Below are positions 35,517 through 37,732 of a DNA stretch of 37,732 nucleotides, one piece after another (within the stretch, counting starts at the first letter, position 1; each line of letters begins with the position of its first letter). The notes beneath the pieces are model-generated. The model was not told where the DNA came from, made no database searches, and saw only the letters and a list, made by a program, of their open reading frames with translations. The DNA lies in the IMG/VR virus record IMGVR_UViG_3300017917_001819, positions 1 through 37,732 of that record. One strand, written 5' to 3'. The DNA is from a virus. Both the position numbers and the translations under genes were made by a program.

Positions 35517-35615
35517 TTGTTTTCTCCTTTGTTTAGGAGTCCAATGCCGGTTCTACCAGCTACGCGGTGGTTATCCGCATAAGTCCCCACACCATTGTGG
35601 AGCACAATTTGAACT
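35517..35615 (-). promoter_or_regulatory. Structured 99-nt mRNA leader, possible translational switch
   Basis: In minus-strand RNA order the hairpins are: AUUGUG/CACAAU with a 3-nt loop (35594-35608); GCGG/CCGC with loop AUAACCA (35564-35578); GCUGG/CCGGC with loop UAGAA (35546-35560); and CUCCU/AGGAG with loop AAACAA (35524-35539). The last one pairs the Shine-Dalgarno. The loop ACCA can pair with UGGU upstream (pseudoknot), and GGGG upstream can pair with the anti-Shine-Dalgarno CUCC, so alternative folds exist. The leader has no clear open frame. Its sequence AGCUGGUAGAACC resembles a tRNA D-arm, but no tRNA fold closes. Confidence 0.6.
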
Positions 35616-35620
35616 GCTTT

Positions 35621-35628
35621 TATTTATT
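35621..35628 (-). promoter_or_regulatory. Late promoter for the 145-residue gene
   Basis: AATAAATA on the minus strand, 104 nt before the ATG at 35516. Confidence 0.8.
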
Positions 35629-35657
35629 GAGATTTTAGAAAAATTAAATGATGCGAT

Positions 35658-35685
35658 AAAAGGGCGATGCACGTCTACACCGCCC
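35658..35685 (-). terminator. Terminator after the 77-residue membrane gene
   Basis: GGGCGATG (35662-35669) pairs with CACCGCCC (35678-35685); in minus-strand RNA GGGCGGUG/CAUCGCCC gives 8 bp including one G-U, followed by UUUU. It lies 19 nt after the stop. Confidence 0.8.
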
Positions 35686-35704
35686 CCAGTTACTACTACA
35701 TCAA

Positions 35705-35938
35705 TTACTTCTTGTTATAGATGCCATATAGAACATAGATTGCTACCAGTCCTACAAGACCTTCTGCTGAGAAGCCTTTGATGATTGCGGTGATCGTACC
35801 AATGATACTGCCAGTAGACAAGAACGGTATTGCTTGTCCTTTGAACAGAATCTCTAACACGATTCCAAGGGCGATTAGGCTCACACCCACTTCTGCAAGT
35901 GTTGCAGCCCACGCTTTTACTTGTTTCAAGATATCCAT
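35705..35938 (-). CDS. Small two-span membrane protein beside gp23 (77 residues)
   Basis: A short helix (MDILKQVKAWAATLAEVG), a first hydrophobic span (VSLIALGIVLEILF), a short polar turn, a second span around GSIIGTITAIIKGF and a third hydrophobic stretch (GLVGLVAIYVLYGIY), ending NKK. This gives two to three spans. There is no signal peptide. AAAGGAG lies 9 nt before the ATG, and the gene has its own promoter and terminator, so expression should be high and separate. Size and topology allow a holin-like, membrane-assembly or virion membrane role; none is proven. An overlapping 80-residue frame is rejected as a shadow. Confidence 0.8.
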   Translation of the reverse strand: MDILKQVKAWAATLAEVGVSLIALGIVLEILFKGQAIPFLSTGSIIGTITAIIKGFSAEGLVGLVAIYVLYGIYNKK

Positions 35939-35989
35939 ACTTTGGATCTCCTTTCACATTGTTGCGACGAACATAATTGTCCGTAGAAA

Positions 35990-35997
35990 TATTTAAA
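35990..35997 (-). promoter_or_regulatory. Late promoter for the 77-residue membrane gene
   Basis: TTTAAATA on the minus strand, 51 nt before the ATG at 35938; predicted leader 46 nt with AAAGGAG (35948-35954). Confidence 0.65.
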
Positions 35998-36092
35998 TGG
36001 TATCTAAGGGAGTTAAAACACTAGATTTGCTTTGTGAGTCGTATGACGGTGAAAAAAATTAATTATATGAGTATAGAATAATCTATGGTCAC

Positions 36093-36123
36093 AAAAAAAG
36101 GCGCCATTTCTGACGCCTTTTTT
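36093..36123 (-). terminator. Terminator after gp23
   Basis: AAAAAAGGCG (36094-36103) pairs with CGCCTTTTTT (36114-36123) around a 10-nt loop, followed by T-rich sequence on the minus strand. The distal flank GTCACAAAAAAA is shared with the gp19 terminator. Confidence 0.92.
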
Positions 36124-36145
36124 CGAAAATTCTCTAATCTCTCGA

Positions 36146-37321
36146 TTATTTGAATTTTAAAGTTGTTGAGTCGATCGTTACTGTACCTAAGTAGTCTTGA
36201 GCATTACCAAGAGATGACGCAGTGTTTGATAACTCTACGTAACCGTATCTTGTTAAGAAGCCCACTACTGGTTCAAAAGTAGACGGATCTAGCACAACGC
36301 CAGAAGACATCAACGGTATGTAAGGACAGTAGAACGCAGCAGCATCAGCTTCTGAAGTTCCTTTGTATCCTACTAATACTGAAGAGTTGTCTGAAGCGTA
36401 AGCGTTAACGTACACTCTCATAGCTGAGTTTAAAGTTCCAACAAATTTAGTGTTAGTTGGAGCTTCAAATGTACCTTCAGTTGATCTTGCGAACGCTGAA
36501 GTTGTAGCTGATTGAAGTATAGTTAAAGCAGTTGGTGATACCACCGCCCAGTTACCTGCACCTCTTCTAGTTCTTTGTGCAATTGTGTTAGCAACTCTGT
36601 TGATCAAGATTGCAAGTGCCGCATGCTCATCGCCTACGAAAGTTGCAGTTCCAGATACAGCTGATTGGTCGAATGCTTGCTGGTTAGCAGATCCTGCCAA
36701 TGTTAATAACGAACCGATGATTTCTTGGTCAATTTCAGCAGTAATTTCTTGTGCTAAAGCGGCCATGATTTCAGCTTCGATATCGATACCTTGCTGTGCC
36801 TGAGCGTCTTGAGCAGCTTCAAAAGTCCATCTTGCAGATAGTTTTCTTGATTTTGCTTCAACAGCTTGTTTTAAGATCTGGATGCTTAATTTTTTTCCAG
36901 GAGTACCTTCTAAAGAAGCAGTTGATCCTGCTTTTGTAGAAGAGTTGTCACCTGAATAAGCTTCAGCGATCTTGAATGGAGATAACGCTTCTTCACCAGC
37001 AGTTGTTGTAGTTGTACCGCTAGATGCTTCAGCATATCTTATTCTTAAAGTGTGGATTTGTCCCACTGGACCAGTCATAGGCTGTACACCAACTAACTCG
37101 TTAGCGATAACGGTTGGTAGTACCCGTCTAATTACTGGAAGTATTACTCTGTTTAATGTAGCAACGTTGCCGGCACTTGTAGCACCTGCAGTAGCAGACT
37201 CAGATAATGCTCTTCTAGTGTTTTCTAGAACGATATCTAAAGTCTTTTTTCTGTTACCACTTAAACCTTCGGTCAATGCGGCTTTTGTTTCGCCCCATTT
37301 TGATTCAAATAGTTCTGACAT
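36146..37321 (-). CDS. gp23: Major capsid protein (gp23)
   Basis: 391 residues, HK97-type fold; forms the hexamers of the head. The family motifs are ILPVIRRVLPTVIANELVGV followed by QPMTGPVGQIHTLRIRY, RKLSARWTFEAAQDAQAQQG, EIDQEIIGSL, and RRGAGNWAVVSPTALTIL. The N-terminal 60 residues are helical (LFESKWGETKAALTEGL) and are probably removed by the gp21 protease, as in T4. It is shorter than T4 gp23 (521), suggesting a reduced insertion domain. GGGA lies about 11 nt before the ATG. No late octamer is adjacent, so it is read with gp22; a strong terminator follows. Confidence 0.96.
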   Translation of the reverse strand: MSELFESKWGETKAALTEGLSGNRKKTLDIVLENTRRALSESATAGATSAGNVATLNRVILPVIRRVLPTVIANELVGVQPMTGPVGQIHTLRIRYAEASSGTTTTTAGEEALSPFKIAEAYSGDNSSTKAGSTASLEGTPGKKLSIQILKQAVEAKSRKLSARWTFEAAQDAQAQQGIDIEAEIMAALAQEITAEIDQEIIGSLLTLAGSANQQAFDQSAVSGTATFVGDEHAALAILINRVANTIAQRTRRGAGNWAVVSPTALTILQSATTSAFARSTEGTFEAPTNTKFVGTLNSAMRVYVNAYASDNSSVLVGYKGTSEADAAAFYCPYIPLMSSGVVLDPSTFEPVVGFLTRYGYVELSNTASSLGNAQDYLGTVTIDSTTLKFK

Positions 37322-37347
37322 TTGATCGTTTCCCTTTTTGTTTAGTG

Positions 37348-37732
37348 TTATATACCCGCCAATTTACGGATATTTGTTAAATCAGCATCTTCTCTTTGTG
37401 ATCTGTCACCTTTTGCTTCAGAAATTACTTTCTTAGCAGTAGATACAGTTGACTTATCGTCCATCACTGGAGTAAGATACTTCGCATAAGCAGTTTTAAG
37501 GTCTTTTGTTTGAACTGATTCAAGCAATTGACTCATAACTTCTGCTTTATCTTTGCTCAACGGTTTGAGCAACTCAACCATCGTTTCCTTGCGTTCCATC
37601 AAATCTTTGGATCTAGCAATTTCTTGCTCCTTAGATTCAATCACCGCTTGTTTCTCTTCGATGGATTTCTTAGCTTCCTCTATTTTCAGCATCTGCTCAT
37701 CAACTACTTTTAATAGTCTAGCAGTTTCACTC
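37348..37732 (-). CDS. gp22: Prohead core scaffold protein (gp22), partial (5' end outside window)
   Basis: The frame is open to the right edge; the residues before the first internal Met read ETARLLKVVDEQ, so that Met is not the start. The visible C-terminal 128 residues are a Lys/Glu-rich coiled coil (KIEEAKKSIEEKQAVIESKE) followed by PLSKDKAEVMSQLLESVQT and KTAYAKYLTPVM, typical of gp22 of marine T4-like phages. It forms the internal core of the prohead and is degraded by gp21 before packaging. It lies directly upstream of gp23, as in T4, with a 26-nt gap. Confidence 0.9.
   Translation of the reverse strand, partial: SETARLLKVVDEQMLKIEEAKKSIEEKQAVIESKEQEIARSKDLMERKETMVELLKPLSKDKAEVMSQLLESVQTKDLKTAYAKYLTPVMDDKSTVSTAKKVISEAKGDRSQREDADLTNIRKLAGI

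Noticed and set aside
35530-35580. Possible tRNA or half tRNA in the leader (minus strand AGCTGGTAGAACC, then GGACTCCTAA)
   Set aside because: The D-arm-like sequence has only two base pairs, the anticodon stem does not close and there is no T-arm or acceptor stem downstream. Local hairpins explain it better.
35715-35957. 80-residue frame overlapping the 77-residue membrane gene
   Set aside because: Same strand, other frame; it lacks the correctly spaced AAAGGAG and has no coherent hydrophobic pattern.
36000-36092. Possible gene in the gap between gp23 and the membrane gene
   Set aside because: No frame with start signal and protein-like content; it holds only AT-rich sequence between terminator and promoter.

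Overview
The window is part of the late (virion assembly) region of a T4-like myovirus. It looks marine, of the cyanophage/pelagiphage kind. The evidence is AT-rich DNA, the set of T4-type structural genes, many copies of the T4 late-promoter octamer (TATAAATA and variants), and several small proteins and beta-rich fibres whose sequence style I know from marine T4-like phages. The host cannot be read from the sequence. I see no tRNA, integrase, CRISPR array or insertion sequence.

Layout, left to right. 1-5688 (minus strand): a partial unknown gene, large terminase gp17, four unknown or structural genes, small terminase gp16, head-completion nuclease gp4, and a small conserved protein. 5688-10879 (minus): a gp54-like tail-tube initiator, tail tube gp19, and a very long tail sheath gp18. 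10987-16331: a mixed-strand block with an HNH endonuclease (+), dNMP kinase gp1 (-), a small basic protein (-), neck gp13 (-), divergent neck gp14 and tail-completion gp15 (+), a Nudix hydrolase (+), and two small proteins (-), one with a membrane span. 16394-16783 (minus): a helical protein with a strong ribosome binding site. 16897-35516: the fibre region. It holds a subtilisin-family protease with a large insertion and about nine fibre or fibre-like genes, with three plus-strand genes embedded. 35705-37732 (minus): a two-span membrane protein, major capsid gp23 and the partial scaffold gp22.

Gene expression falls into two classes. Fourteen late promoters sit only 4-12 nt before the start codon, so the predicted transcripts are leaderless or nearly so and carry no Shine-Dalgarno sequence. 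Seven others have 26-99 nt leaders with a good Shine-Dalgarno. Five of these seven units end in a hairpin, as does the gp22-gp23 unit. I read the second class as the high-output virion genes.

The observations most worth following are: a 99-nt leader made of four consecutive hairpins, the last hiding the Shine-Dalgarno, before the 145-residue gene; the promoter dichotomy; the protease with an I9-like propeptide and a roughly 390-residue insertion; and a small G-x-x-W / Y-x-G-x-x-W hairpin module reused in neck, sheath and fibre proteins.
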